A stretch of 64,000 nucleotides of DNA from Botryosphaeria dothidea (taxonomy: Eukaryota; Ascomycota; Dothideomycetes; Botryosphaeriales; Botryosphaeriaceae), in contig WWBZ02000040.1 of assembly GCA_011503125.2 (NCBI GenBank), forward strand, positions 3,472,001 to 3,536,000. The letters run 5' to 3'. The notes under the pieces were generated by a model. That model made no database searches, was not told the DNA's origin, and worked only from the letters and a program-made list of their open reading frames with translations. Shown one piece after another: positions 52,237 to 63,413 of the stretch. Each line of letters opens with the position of its first letter. The stretch's first letter is position 1. The translations under genes were made by a program, and so were the position numbers.

Positions 52237-52698
52237 ATGGCCTCTGCTATTCATGGCGACAGCACCCCCAGCGTGGGGGAAGCCGAAGTCCGAAGGTGCA
52301 CTTAACAGTATTCCTAAAATTCGCTGAAGAGCAAGCCTCTCACCAACTCCAGGTATATTCAGGACCAGCTCTTCCTCTGCGAATGGCAGGAACACCTCGA
52401 AACGGCCCTGTTCCTCTTCTTTGAGTTTTGCGACGCCGAAGTGCTCTACAGAAGAGGCTGGCACTGCCAACGAGCTGCCGAACTCTCTTCAATTGCGGAC
52501 TTGGCAATCGTTTTCTGCAAATCGCACAAGAAATTCTTCGTCTGCACAGACATCTCTCCGGAAGAGCGGGATGATTTCATCCTTGATTTGCAGATTTGCA
52601 GGCTGATCAGACACTATGCCGTCCATCGGAATCCTGTCAGCGCTGCTCAAATGGAAAAGTTTGCCCAGTGTACATTCCGAATTTTGGTCACGGTCTAA
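52237..52698 (+). CDS. Hypothetical small protein (two exons)
   Basis: The frame that reads well (LFLCEWQEHLETALFLFFEF to FAQCTFRILVTV) lacks an ATG at its front. Splicing 52296-52352 (57 bp, GTGCAC...CCAG) joins it to ATG 52237 (MASAIHGDSTPSVGEAEVRR), giving 134 residues. The product is rich in Cys and aromatic residues, mostly helical by eye, with no signal peptide. Exon 2 has a protein-like residue composition without low complexity, which is why I call it. The family is not recognised. The frame continues after TAA 52696 for 30 more open codons, so it could be a truncated longer gene. Confidence 0.4.
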
Positions 52699-52817
52699 CG
52701 GATCATAGGAACACAGTATGAAAGCAAGATGGAAAGCATGGTGAGAAACATGTTTTGGGACTTGTTGACCTTGATTATAGACTGACTAAAATCACAACTT
52801 TGATCTAGCTGCATTGG

Positions 52818-53123
52818 ATGGCATCGCAGGGTTTCAATACTACTGAAATGAGCTCGACAACAGCTCTTGCTTTGCGAGAGAAGGTATCAATGGGAGATAC
52901 AGCTGGTAATGGTAGTGAGCTTGAGAAGAAAGAACGGGGTTCGGCTGCTATCGAGGAGCAAGAAAAGGTACAACGTGCTCAAGCGCAAATAGAGAGCGCA
53001 AGCCAACAACATTGGGAAGCCTTCAAAGCTTCTCAGGCCAGGAGAGAGCGAGCACAAGAGCGGAAAAAAGAGATTCTCGCACTAGGACAAGTGAGGAAAG
53101 AGACGAAGAAATGGGAACCATAA
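52818..53123 (+). CDS. Charged coiled-coil hypothetical ORF
   Basis: 101 codons, starting MASQGFNTTEMSSTTALAL and becoming a continuous helix (EEQEKVQRAQAQIESASQQ, then ARRERAQERKKEILALG). It may be a 3' exon of the preceding gene or a relic: after its stop, Lys/Glu-rich coding-like sequence goes on for about 30 codons (NPNKKGKKREEGKEKGKYKR). No domain is recognised. Confidence 0.25.
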   Translation: MASQGFNTTEMSSTTALALREKVSMGDTAGNGSELEKKERGSAAIEEQEKVQRAQAQIESASQQHWEAFKASQARRERAQERKKEILALGQVRKETKKWEP

Positions 53124-53788
53124 CAAGAGGAAGTTACAAACCCAAACAAAAAAGGGAAAAAGAGAGAAGAAGGGAAAGAAAAAGGAAAATACAAAAGAGA
53201 AAGCAGTCAAGCAGGCTGCTAAAAGAGCTGCTACAAAGGCCGCGAATACTGCCCATACGCAGAGGCTCAATAACGGAAGCGCTGCAGCTTGTCATTCGAA
53301 GCCACTGGTGGCGCTGGTATCGGAAGTGGAGACATGCTCACAACGATGCGTGCGCGCAACGCGAATCGTTGGCAGCCTCATGGCGGGAAAAGTGGTAAAC
53401 ATGATGGGTCTTTGCAGTGAGCCTGAGGGGTGTTTCACAATGAATGAGTCGTTTTTGCATGTGTTTGATGCATTGCTCGTGTTCTTAGTATTGATGTGCT
53501 TGAATTTGATGCATCGGACGGAATTGACAGTTTTGCTGTGGGTGGAAAAGCGGGCTCTCGGTAGCGATTGATCGGTTCGCGTTCAATTATCCTTCAAGGG
53601 CGAACTTCTGCGTGAGTATTCTCCTGTTTTCAATCGTTCACTTTTCAATCTGGTGCAACGCTGGAGCAGAATGATTTTGAGGAAAAGCAAGCTTGTTCAA
53701 TCAAGAGAAAGATACTTTTAGCTACCGTACTGAAGCTGCCAACGCCTTCGTTCGTCGTCCGATGAACAATGGAATCGAAAAGGGGATT
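53124..53788. other. Intergenic, no clear gene
   Basis: It starts with the Lys/Glu-rich run mentioned for the preceding ORF, then short frames without support, then the 3' end of the mitochondrial-type gene. Confidence 0.4.
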
Positions 53789-54377
53789 TCAGATGTCGTA
53801 CTCTGGCTTTCCCCATTTATTATACTTCTCGTGTAATTCCTACAAATAACTATCAATACCTCAAAGGCGGGCAAATCTCTAACAGAGTGGACGCTAACCT
53901 TGGGCAAATTGACGTTTGGAATAACGACATGGTTCAACGCGGAGGGAGCTTGCTTCGGGGGATGCATTGGGTTCCCTTGAGGATAGTACATGTATTTCCC
54001 CGTGCCACCCTCACCACGCCAAGGCTCTGAGCCCGGAACAGCAGACACAGGTCGCGCATCTGATGCTCTCGTCGGATTACCAGCTAGAAGCGAATGTGCA
54101 AGTCAGTGTAGGTGTTCCGTAGTCAACGTAAAACAGAAAACATGAAATCCCTACCAAAGAAATAGGCAAAAACACCAATGGCGCCAAGGGTGACTGTCAG
54201 GATGCCGTAAAGCTCGGGGTCCAGCTTCGCGAACCTTGTCAACAGGTCTCGGGCCGGGGGATTCGTCTCCGTCGACGCATTCCGGACGGAGCCGGGCGCG
54301 ACCCTCGAGGTGGGGAGGCTGCGGGGAAGCGAGCGCGAAGCTCGTGCAGCAGTATTCCTCGCGAGCAGGGACAGCAT
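53789..54377 (-). CDS. Small mitochondrial inner-membrane-type protein
   Basis: Exons 54377-54155, 54083-53899 and 53839-53789 give 152 residues; introns are 71 bp (GTAGGG...CTAG) and 59 bp (GTTAGC...GTAG). The N-terminus is Arg/Ser/Ala-rich without acids for over 30 residues (MLSLLARNTAARASRSLPRS), a classic presequence. One membrane helix follows (ILTVTLGAIGVFAYFF), then a conserved-looking tail: GKYMYYPQGNPMHPPKQAPS, LNHVVIPNVNLPK, ELHEKYNKWGKPEYDI. All three exons join in frame with sensible sequence, so the model is solid although I cannot name the protein. Size and layout resemble fungal accessory subunits of respiratory complexes; that is inference. Most short frames around it are shadows. 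Confidence 0.7.
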
Positions 54378-54983
54378 TTTTGGAGTCGGTATTGTTTGAG
54401 TCCAGCACCCAGTTGTTGTCCTCGTCCACGCAGTGTGGGATCCTGCAAGTGAGAGATTAAAGTGAATGGTGGTGGAAGGAGGCTGCGCGGGGATATAAAA
54501 TACGCGGTGGCGTGAGCATAGCTTGAAGATTCCACCGATGCGAAGAGGGGAATACAAGTCCAACATACGGTGCGCGAATCAGCACTCAAGCGCATATTGT
54601 CGATGTCTAATATGGGACATGCATGTGCAGATCCGCAAAAGCCTGGGGCCGATGACATTCGAAAGCAAACGATTGGGTTCGGAAGCATTTGCCAAGGAGC
54701 TCAGGGACAGGGACCCTGTACTATCTTTGGCGACGCAACCTTCACATAGAGATTCCAGAGGGCTCGATGAAGAAAAGTCTTCCTCTGTCGCACAATGGGA
54801 TTTCGTGTATCCCACCTAGCAGGGTGCATTGCTTGGGTTTGCTTGTGCGTTGGTGACGATTTGGTGCAGTCCCGGGAGCGCGGCACAGTGCCACGGCATG
54901 AATCAGCCGTAGGCTTTCTGAGATCACCTGTGAAAGTCTTACTTGACTAGAGTTCTAGATCGAGCGGTTGCTGGAACATACCC
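54378..54983. other. Intergenic
   Basis: Promoter side of the mitochondrial-type gene and 3' side of the SET gene, both on the minus strand. No further gene is supported. Confidence 0.45.
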
Positions 54984-56648
54984 TCATAAGTTTCCGTGTC
55001 TTTCGGTCGAGCATTTCGAGCACAGGCACGGTCCCTCGAACCAAGGCCACAGGATCTGGTGTCGCTTCTCAAGGTGGATGCTCTCGACATTGACATAACT
55101 GTCGAAAAGCTCTTCGCCCTCTTGGATGCGTCTCTTTGCAAAGAACCGTACAGTCGTAGTGTCGTCATGCCAACACTCGACATTGGGTTCGCAGCTGTGA
55201 TTGAAGAAAGGCATGAGGGGTGATATGGAATCAATCCAGCCCCCGCCATTCTCGGGCTTTCTTGGAAATCCCTGCTTATTGTTGGCCAGGCGAGTCCAAA
55301 TGGTGTGGACCACCCACGTGTCGAAGTTCGAGTTTACAAAAACATCGACGCCCAATTGCTGGAGTATCTGGATTGGGCGGACAATTGATTCCCTGAGAGT
55401 GAAGACATCGAGGTGGCGACCGCTCAGCTGTGGCTGTAAACGGGCGATCAATGAGTGTTCCAGCGGGTGGGATGACTCTCCTGCCTGTACGCAAGTCGCC
55501 AGATACCGAAACATGAGAAGCGGGCGCATGGCGGCGGCGGTCTCTGAAAGCCCCTCTACAGTAGACTGAAGCCAAGAGAAGTCTTTGCCGCAAACGGCTT
55601 TGTGGTAGGTTGATAGGGCTAGTTGGTAGCAGTCCTTAGAGCAGAAGATGGCGGAACAGCAAGTAGCTTCAACTATGGTATCCTTGACCTTTTTGAAACA
55701 ATTTATACAGCCAGAGACTGAGCTGCTGCAGCCAGCGGCAGCCCGGTCAACGAGAATGCATTCGCCTGGATCGATTTCGCGAGCTGCAAAGACACCCAGA
55801 ACTTGGGGATCTTGGCCGGCGAAATTGGGAATGGGAGAACCACTGAGGGAGCTGGCGTCCAATCGACAGCTGCCAAAAGCCTGTCGGAGTTCCTGATTTA
55901 CGAGGTCAATAATGGATTGGGACCTATGGAGAAAGTGAGGATCCATCCATGGGTAGGGTATTGTGAGTACAGCTCCGTCATAAAGCATGTCTCTCTGAAG
56001 CATGGGGCTCTCTCCGCTTGCGGCAACATGTTGTCGTTTTCTCCCCACAACAGCATCAATCTCTTCTCTCCTCGCGCTAAAGAATGGGTCATCAGGAAAC
56101 CTCGACTCGGCCTCGGTGCAAATGTGCAGGGCCTCAGGGTGACAGTGACAATCATACAATGCCTGGACGAGGAGGCGATATGAGGGTTTCAGACACCAGT
56201 GTTTGCTGCGTGGAGAATCCACGACATCAGGGTTTAGTGTTGGCGGAGTTGGACCGGAAATCACGGCCGTCCTGGCTATGTCGGGGACGATACCGTTGGG
56301 GTAGTCGCACAACAGGATAGCTTTATAAGCATCGCCGGCAGCCAGCTCAGGATAGCCAAGGGCAAGCAGATGTTCAGCTCGCGAGCTCCAGTTGGCGGGC
56401 TCGTGTGCAGATTTATGGAGGGCTTCTGTGAGACGGTGGACATGACGGACGCGATGGTCGGCAGGCTGCTCGTTCGTTAGCAGTGAACGTGTCGGCGTGG
56501 TGGAAAGCGGCAGTGACCTGAGTAAGGAGGGGAGTTGTCTGTGCTGGATTAGTGCGATATATAGTTGGCGTGCAGTGGTCGGCAGTCCACGGCCGCTGCA
56601 TGATTTGTGGGCTTGGGCGGCGATGGTTGGAGGGCGCGACTCCGCCAC
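54984..56648 (-). CDS. SET domain protein with MYND-like finger and TPR-like helices (SMYD-type)
   Basis: Single exon, 554 residues. Residues about 65-215 are helical repeats of TPR style (WSSRAEHLLALGYPELAAGD, YRLLVQALYDCHCHPEAL). The SET part starts near GVFAAREIDPGECILVD. It is split by a MYND-like Cys cluster (CINCFKKVK, ATCCSAIFCSKDCYQLAL, YHKAVC). It resumes with FVNSNFDTW and the cofactor/substrate motif LMPFFNHSCEPNVE, then GEELFDSYV, and a post-SET CLCSKC. This is the SMYD-like order of lysine methyltransferases; in fungi targets are mostly unknown and may be non-histone. The NHSC and final Tyr-containing GEELFDSY are both kept, so activity is plausible. No intron and no frame lesion. 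Confidence 0.85.
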   Translation of the reverse strand: MAESRPPTIAAQAHKSCSGRGLPTTARQLYIALIQHRQLPSLLRSLPLSTTPTRSLLTNEQPADHRVRHVHRLTEALHKSAHEPANWSSRAEHLLALGYPELAAGDAYKAILLCDYPNGIVPDIARTAVISGPTPPTLNPDVVDSPRSKHWCLKPSYRLLVQALYDCHCHPEALHICTEAESRFPDDPFFSARREEIDAVVGRKRQHVAASGESPMLQRDMLYDGAVLTIPYPWMDPHFLHRSQSIIDLVNQELRQAFGSCRLDASSLSGSPIPNFAGQDPQVLGVFAAREIDPGECILVDRAAAGCSSSVSGCINCFKKVKDTIVEATCCSAIFCSKDCYQLALSTYHKAVCGKDFSWLQSTVEGLSETAAAMRPLLMFRYLATCVQAGESSHPLEHSLIARLQPQLSGRHLDVFTLRESIVRPIQILQQLGVDVFVNSNFDTWVVHTIWTRLANNKQGFPRKPENGGGWIDSISPLMPFFNHSCEPNVECWHDDTTTVRFFAKRRIQEGEELFDSYVNVESIHLEKRHQILWPWFEGPCLCSKCSTERHGNL

Positions 56649-57501
56649 ACGAAATTCGACGCCCAGTCACGCGCTGAATTCCGCGTTACGTCATTTGCCA
56701 ACGCGCCTCGCACGCGTCTCCCCGGCCCATCCAGCATCAACACCACCTTATGATTATCGAAATAGGGGTTATCGTGCAAAGTGCCAAGATACCGGAAGCT
56801 GTACTCGCGTCTGTGGGCACCGACCACTTGGCAGATGCACTGCTTCGAGAAAGCAGAGCAGGCTCGAACGGCTGGAACCCGTGTATATGGTGACGAACTG
56901 TCGGGCAGACAGCAGCGAGGCATGAGGTTGTACAGACGGGCAGCAAGAGAAGGGTCCAAGGTCACTCTCAGCCCCGCACTCTAGCGCTCCCGTGTTGGGT
57001 GCAAGGGAAAGCTTGTTTGCTGCTATCATCACTCTCGTTGCAAAGCACGCACTCACTGGTGCGCTATCTGGCCGCGCCTCGTTGCCTTCGGATGCTGCGG
57101 CAGCTGCACCGCCGATGGAGCAATGCAAGGGGTCATCAGTGCAGCCTTGCAGCTGTGTGGACGGCCTGCCGCACACCATGATCGTTTTCTGGAGCTCCAA
57201 CACTCATTCCTGCACTGTGTCTCGCTAGCACGCAATCTTTGGCGCGCCTTCGCAATCCCATAAGCCCATGGCGATATCTAACCCTGCTGCCACGCCAACC
57301 CGAGACACCTATCGTCATGCGCATCCCGCGCCTTGCGTTTGTAATCACGCTCAACCCAACGCTGCGACTACATATCTCCCAACCTTGCGCCATGGCCACC
57401 TGCACTCCAGCTTGCAGCTTCTCCAGTCTCCGCCTTGAGCGGGTGCATCCAGCAGCCCTGAGGACCGCCTTCTTATCTGGATCTCTGCCCTGGTCGCCAC
57501 C
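56649..57501. other. Divergent promoter region, SET gene / permease
   Basis: An 850-base head-to-head interval. The overlapping short frames on both strands show no domain. No TATA box stands out. Confidence 0.45.
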
Positions 57502-59291
57502 ATGTCTGTTCACAAGGCGCTAAAGCATTCCAAGTCCTTTCGTGAGATCAACTACGGAACCGTGGGAGAAGCTTCCTCGACATCTTCCGCCGACGAACCC
57601 GTAGAGATCCACACTCATGAAGATGCGCTCGCTGCTGGAGAGCTCACCCACGAAGAATCTGCTGCAGGCGGACTGGGGAGGCATCTAGGCCTGTTCTCGA
57701 CAACCTTCTTGATGTGAGTTTCCTTAGGCTTTTCGGGCCAACGGTGCAGCTAACCTAATTTTCAACTTAGTATCGGAAGGATCATCGGCTCAGGCATTTT
57801 CTCTACACCATCCTCCATTACCGACAGCGTCGGCAGTGTTGGTGCTGCGCTATTCCTCTGGTTAGCCGGTCTGGTCTTATCCTTTGCCGGTCTTTTCATC
57901 TGGCTTGAACTTGGATGCATGATCCCGCGCAGTGGAGGCTCCAAGGTTTATTTGGAAGCAGCATACACCCGGCCAAAGCTCCTCGCAACTGTCGTCTTTG
58001 CCTTCCAGGCCGTTCTGCTTGGATTTACAGGTGAAGTGACACCCTATGTTACTGGAAGGGCATCAAAGTGCTAACTTACACAGCCTCCGGCTGCATCATC
58101 TTCGCCTCCAATATCCTCGTTGCAACGGGTCAAACAGCTACAGAATGGGAAAAACGCGGCATCGCCCTCGCCGTCATCAGCTTTGTAACGATCGTGCACA
58201 CCTTCTTTCCTCGGCTAGGTGTCCGCGGCATGAACTTCATCGGGCTGATCAAAATATTTACCCTTCTCTTCATCGTTATAACCGGATGGGCTGTCCTGAG
58301 CGGAGGAGTATCCAAAGTCGAGGACCCATACGCAAGCTTCCGAGACCCTTTTGCCGGAAGCGCAACGAGCGGAAACCTCTATGCAACTGCATTCTTTAAA
58401 GTCCTCAACTCTTACGCAGGGTAAGCATTTGAGCCTGGTCTCCTCATCAACTTCCTACTGACTAACGTCAACAGCTGGTCCAACGCCGCCAGCGTCCTCA
58501 ACGAAGTCCGCAACCCCGTCCGAACCCTTAAAATCGCTGGTCCCCTCGGCCTCAGCACATGTGGCATCCTCTACCTCCTCGCCAACATCTCCTACTTCTC
58601 TGCCGCAACGCCCTCCGAGATCTCCAACTCCGGCGTCACCGTCGCCTCCTTCTTCATGCTCAAAGTCTTCGGCACGCACGCCGCGCGCGCCCTGTCCGTC
58701 CTCGTCGCCATCTCCGCGCTCGGCAACGTCATGACGGTCACCTTCGCGCAGTCGCGCGTCAACCAAGAACTCGCCAAGGAAGGCGTGTTGCCCTGGCCGA
58801 AGTTCTGGGCGTCGTCCTGGCCGCTGGGGTCGCCCGGCGCGGGGCTCCTGCTGCACTTCATCCCCTCCTTCATCGTCATCGTCGCCATCCCCTTCGGCGA
58901 CGCGTACGCCTTCATCCTCGACGTCGAGGGGTACCCCGGCAGCGTGATGAACTTCCTTGTCGTGCTCGGGTTCTTCTGGCTGCGGTACGCGGCGCCGGAC
59001 ACGCATCGCCCGTTCCGGTGCTGGTGGCCGGTCGCGGCGTTTTACCTGGCCGCGCAGGTGTTCCTGCTCGTGGCGCCGTTCTTGCGGCCGCCGGGCGGCA
59101 AGGGCGATACCAGTCTGCCGTACTGGCTGTATCCGGTGGTTGGCATCGTTATCCTGCTGGGCGGGGTGGTTTACTGGGCTGCTTGGTGGAAGATCTCGCC
59201 GTGGTACAAGCAGTACACGCTCGTGCCGAAGCATGAGAGACTCAGTGATGGGACGAGGGTGGTTGTGTACAAGAAGGTGCGGAAGGGTTAG
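57502..59291 (+). CDS. Amino acid permease, APC family (high-affinity methionine permease-like)
   Basis: Exons 57502-57713, 57771-58030, 58084-58420 and 58475-59291 give 541 residues; introns are 53-57 bp. The hydrophilic N-terminus is acidic (about 65 residues). TM1 shows the substrate-binding break IIGRIIGSGIFSTPSSI, as in LAT/Mup1-type permeases. Then FIWLELGCMIPRSGGSKVYLE, FAFQAVLLGFTASGCIIFASN, SYAGWSNAASVLNEVRNPVR and ALGNVMTVTFAQSRVNQELA follow, the core of the fold, with about 12 spans. It would import methionine or related amino acids across the plasma membrane with protons. The short Lys-rich tail (YKKVRKG) follows the last span. Overall match to fungal Mup1-like proteins is good; precise substrate is inference. 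Confidence 0.88.
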
Positions 59292-59462
59292 ACCTTTGGC
59301 TTCTTGGAAGAGTTTATAGATTAAAGAGATACGACCCGTTACGAACTCGTTTTCATTTCTCTCCATTTTTTAGTCTTCAACTACTTTGCACGCGTCAGTG
59401 TGCACTTCCTGCCTTCAGAACGTTCAACTTCGTGGGATGTCCGCATTCCAGCTTCCACATTT

Positions 59463-60774
59463 TTACCACACAAGAATGGGTTTTACGACCCTCCCACTGC
59501 CCATGACCTTAACAGCACTCTCAAAATCCGAGATGTCGAAGAACTGCACCAACTTCTCAACCGGGAAGATGCCCTCCCTCCACCACTTGATCATTTGCGG
59601 AATATACTCTTTCGTCCGGCTGTGGCCCTGCACCGCACCAAAATACTGCTTCCCACTCACCATGAAGCTCTGCATGTGAATCGACAGATTAGCATCAGGC
59701 ATGCCCGTCCCCACCTGTATAATCTTCCCCAGGTACCGCGTATACTCAATCTGCGCCGCCACCAGCGGCGGATGCGCACTGGTATCGATCGACACCGTCG
59801 CCCCCAACCCGTCACTCGCCGCCCTCACCGCAGCCACCAGCTCGTCCATCGACATCTTGCTCGTATCAATCACATGCGTCGCGCCCAGCGCCCTCGCCAG
59901 CTCCAGCCGCGCCTCCACCCTATCGATCCCGATGATCGCCTTGCACCCCTGGTTCCTCGCAGCCTACGCGACAGTCAGCCCGGAACTACAAGATACCGAG
60001 ATGGGCGTTGCTGGTGTGTACATACCATCACGGCCGCCAGCCCCACGCCCCCCATCCCCACCACCGCAACCGCATCCTCCCGACCCGCGCGCGCCACGTT
60101 CACCACCGTCCCGCTGCCCGTCTGCAGGCCGCACCCCAGCGGCGCCAGCAGCTTGAGGTCGTCCCGGCTCAGGCCCAGGCCCGCCACGCTGACGACGCAC
60201 TTGTCGCTGACGACGGTGTGGCGCGCGAAGCTGGATTGGCCGAAGAAGCGGCCGCCGATGTCCGGTGCGGAACCCGAAGAAGAGAAAGAAGAGAAGACGG
60301 GCTCCCCGATGAAGTTGATGTCGAAGAAGGTCTTGCAGTGGGACGGCGGGCCGGTGGCGCAGACGTGGCAGGTTCCGCAGTGCGAGAAGGAGAGGAGGAC
60401 GGGGTCGCCGGGGGAGAGGTGCGTGATGGCGCTGCCGGTGCGGACGACGTAGCCGGAGCCTGGTGGGACCGGGTGTGAGCGGGTGGTTGAGTGGTTGGGG
60501 GCAGGCGGGGTGGGTTGACCTGACCTTCATGGCCGAGCACGCGCGGATAGTAGACGCCTGGGACGCCTTGATCGGTGGGAGTATCACCGCAGTGCAGATC
60601 CGTGTGACAGATGCCAGAGGCGACGATTTCGACGGCGACTTCGTCGGGTTTGAGGGCGCGGAGAGTCACGTCTTCGAGGGCCCATTGGCCGGCGGAGAAA
60701 GGCCCGCGCGAGACGAGGGCTCTGGAGGTGATGGGGGAGGCGTCGGTGTTGGACATGGCGGACCGCAGAGACAA
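59463..60774 (-). CDS. Zinc alcohol dehydrogenase, aryl/benzyl-alcohol type (MDR)
   Basis: Exons 60774-60525, 60459-60026 and 59963-59463 give 394 residues; introns are 65 bp (GTCAGG...CCAG) and 62 bp (GTATGT...GTAG). Catalytic zinc ligands are in SGICHTDLHCGD and LGHE; the structural zinc set is CGTCHVCATGPPSHC. GCGLQTGSGTVVNV and the cofactor fold GMGGVGLAAVM, split by intron 2 from AARNQGCKAIIGID, point to NAD preference (Asp after the second strand). The pattern is close to bacterial benzyl-alcohol dehydrogenases, which oxidise aromatic alcohols to aldehydes. ATG 60756 (MSNTDASP) is an equally good start. It is divergent from the CoA ligase gene, suggesting alcohol to aldehyde to acid to CoA ester handling of one aromatic group. 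Confidence 0.88.
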
Positions 60775-61578
60775 TGGCTCAGGGAGGGTGTGTGAGCGCT
60801 GCTGGAGCAGTACGGTTGGAGAAAGCCATGGTTGGTCTTATCCGGAGGTGTCGGCGCGGGGCGCGAGATAACCTATCACGCACAAGGCGGGGATCGTTGT
60901 CCAGGCGGCCGCTGCAGGAATTGGCAGGAGCTCAAGCGGCGCGCGCAACAACAATTTCCCGCGCAGCTGCCTATGTATTTCTTTACACTCCACCGCTGTC
61001 TCCGGCTCCCGTCTTGTGTTTCGGCCTGTCGTCAGAGCTTTCTAACTGTGGGTTTACCCCGCCACTACCCCAATGCGGAACCTCGGATGGTGTGGGGATG
61101 CGGCGCCCTCGGCTTGCCCGGGAGCACAGCTCGAGCCTATGTCAATTTAAAAAAAAAAAAACTCAGAGGTTGCACTGAGTAAACACTCCCCTTGGCAGCC
61201 CCAAATAACAAATCAACATCAGCAATGAGTAGACTGAAGTCCACCATCAGGCCTCCCGGTCAGGGGTGCGGTCAGCTCAGACAGATGACGCAACTCGCTA
61301 ATTGCAGCTCCCAAAACTTCTCTGATCTTCAATCAGCGCACCTAATCGTCCAATGGCTATTCTTGATGGCGTGCATCATTCGCGCTTGCAGAACGCTTGT
61401 CAGATTTTCGGGTCTTGGATCTGCTTAAATCCGCGCCTTGATCCCCTCCTGCGGAGAATGCGGGGTGCAGCAGGTGAACAGGGTCCCGAGGTCTGCCAGT
61501 GTGCAACAAAACCGATCCCCCTCTCACCATGTACTGCTTCTCACGATTTTCTGACTTGCTCCCGTCCTCTCCTCCATC
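60775..61578. promoter_or_regulatory. Divergent promoter region, dehydrogenase / CoA ligase
   Basis: About 800 bases between two divergent starts. It holds an A14 tract (about 61147-61161) and a CT-rich leader before the ligase ATG (cctctcctccatc). No other gene is supported. Confidence 0.45.
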
Positions 61579-63413
61579 ATGGCCTCTCAGATAAAAGGCC
61601 AAGCCACGGTTGTCGAGAAAACCCCTGAGGGCACCATATACCGCTGTCCCGAGAGCTATACACTCCCCAACTTAGACATCCTGACCCTTCTCTTCGGTAC
61701 GCGCTCATGCCATTCGCGACACGCGGCCAGATATCTCACATAAGCTCAATTTGTATTTATGAACAGAGTCGTACCACGCATCTGCCAACGAAGAAACTCC
61801 AATCCATATATCCGCCGCCAACCCGAGCCATCTGATCACCAAATTCCAGGCCCGCATCCTCACCAAACGCTCCGCCTATGCGCTCCGCCATGGCTACGGT
61901 ATTGGCGCCTCCGGCCCCGGCAAAGATGTCGTAACATGCATCTCCACCGGCCATCATCTCCTCCCAGTCGCATTCTACAGTGTCGTGGCCTCTGGGGGCG
62001 TGTTTTCGGCCGCCAGTCCATCCGCTACACCCGCTGACCTCGCGCGGCAACTCCGGCAAGGCGACAGCAACCTGTTGATCTGCAACGAAGACACCAAAGC
62101 CGTCGCCATCGCCGCCGCAAAAGACGTCGGCCTCCCTCCCTCCCGCGTCCTCGTCATCCCCAACGGCAGCGAATACGGCCTGCACCGCGTCTCCGACGGC
62201 GCCGACGTCCTCAGCCAAAAGACGCTCGACTGGCAACGCATCACCGACCCCGCCGAGCTCGCCAACAGACTGATCATCCTCATCTACTCCAGCGGCACGA
62301 CCGGCCTGCCCAAAGGCGTCAAGCTCTCCCACGCCAACGTCCTCGCCGAGTGCGCCACCGCGCTCGACCCGTGGAAGGCGTGGAACGCGCAGAACAACCC
62401 GTCCTTCGCCTACCGCACGCTCGCGCACCTGCCGACCGCGCACATCGCCGGCATCCAGGGCTACCTCATCAACCCCTTCTACATGGGCGGCGTCGTCTAC
62501 TGGATGCCCAAGTTCGACTTCCCGCAGTTCCTCGCGTACAATGCGAAATACCGCATCACGGCCTTCTTCACCGTCCCGCCCGTCTACCTCGCCATCGCCA
62601 AGCACCCCGCCGTCACCGACCAGTTCGCCACGCTCGAGCACGCCGTCAGCGGCGCCGCGCCGCTCGGCAAAGACCTGCAGCTCGCCGCGAGCAGGAAGCT
62701 GGGCGGTGGGAAAACGATGATCTTCCAGACGTGGGGCCTCAGCGAGACGACGGGCAGCATCACCCTGCTGCCCAACGGCGAGCAGGACACCAGCGGCAGC
62801 GTGGCGTGCTTGATTGCGAACCACACGGCGCGTTTGGTTGACGACGAGGGGAGGGACGTCGAGGTGGGGAAGCCAGGCGAGGTGCTGGTCAGGGGGCCGG
62901 TCGTGACGAAGGGGTATCATAAGAATGAGGAGGCGAACAGGGAGTCGTTCAGGGATGGCTGGTTTTGCACGGGGGATATTGCGGTGTTTAGGGATGGGAA
63001 GTTTTACATTGTGGACCGGAAGAAGGTGAGTCGAGCTGCTTTGCTGCGGACGGGAGGGGGATCGATTGCTGACTGAGTCGTAGGAGTTGATCAAGTACAA
63101 GGGCCTGCAGGTCGCGCCTGCGGAGCTGGAGGCTCTGCTGCTGAATCATGCGGATATCATGGATGCCGCTGTTATTGGTGTGGAGGCTGAGGGGACGGAG
63201 GTGCCGCGCGCGTATGTCGTCGCAGACGAGAACAAGATTTCAGCAGAGCAGATACAAGAGTATGTGAAGAGTAATGTGGCGGACTACAAGAGGTTGAGAG
63301 GAGGTGTTGTGTTTTTAGACGCTATCCCCAAAAGCCCGTCGGGTAAGATCTTGAGGAAAGATTTGCGGGAATTGGCCAAGAAGGAGTCGTTGGAAGCAAA
63401 GGCGAAGCTTTGA
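61579..63413 (+). CDS. 4-coumarate-CoA ligase-like acyl-CoA synthetase, peroxisomal
   Basis: Exons 61579-61696, 61767-63025 and 63084-63413 give 568 residues; introns are 70 and 58 bp. ANL-superfamily motifs are in order: P-loop [34 protein letters not shown], the [10 protein letters not shown] adenylate motif, [32 protein letters not shown] (hinge, restored by intron 2) and [13 protein letters not shown] with the catalytic Lys. The protein ends in AKL, a consensus PTS1, so import into peroxisomes is likely. Fungal relatives activate cinnamic, phenylacetic or fatty acids and feed beta-oxidation. Position next to an aryl-alcohol dehydrogenase favours an aromatic acid. The N-terminus (about 90 residues before [13 protein letters not shown]) is as usual for the group. 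Confidence 0.9.
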
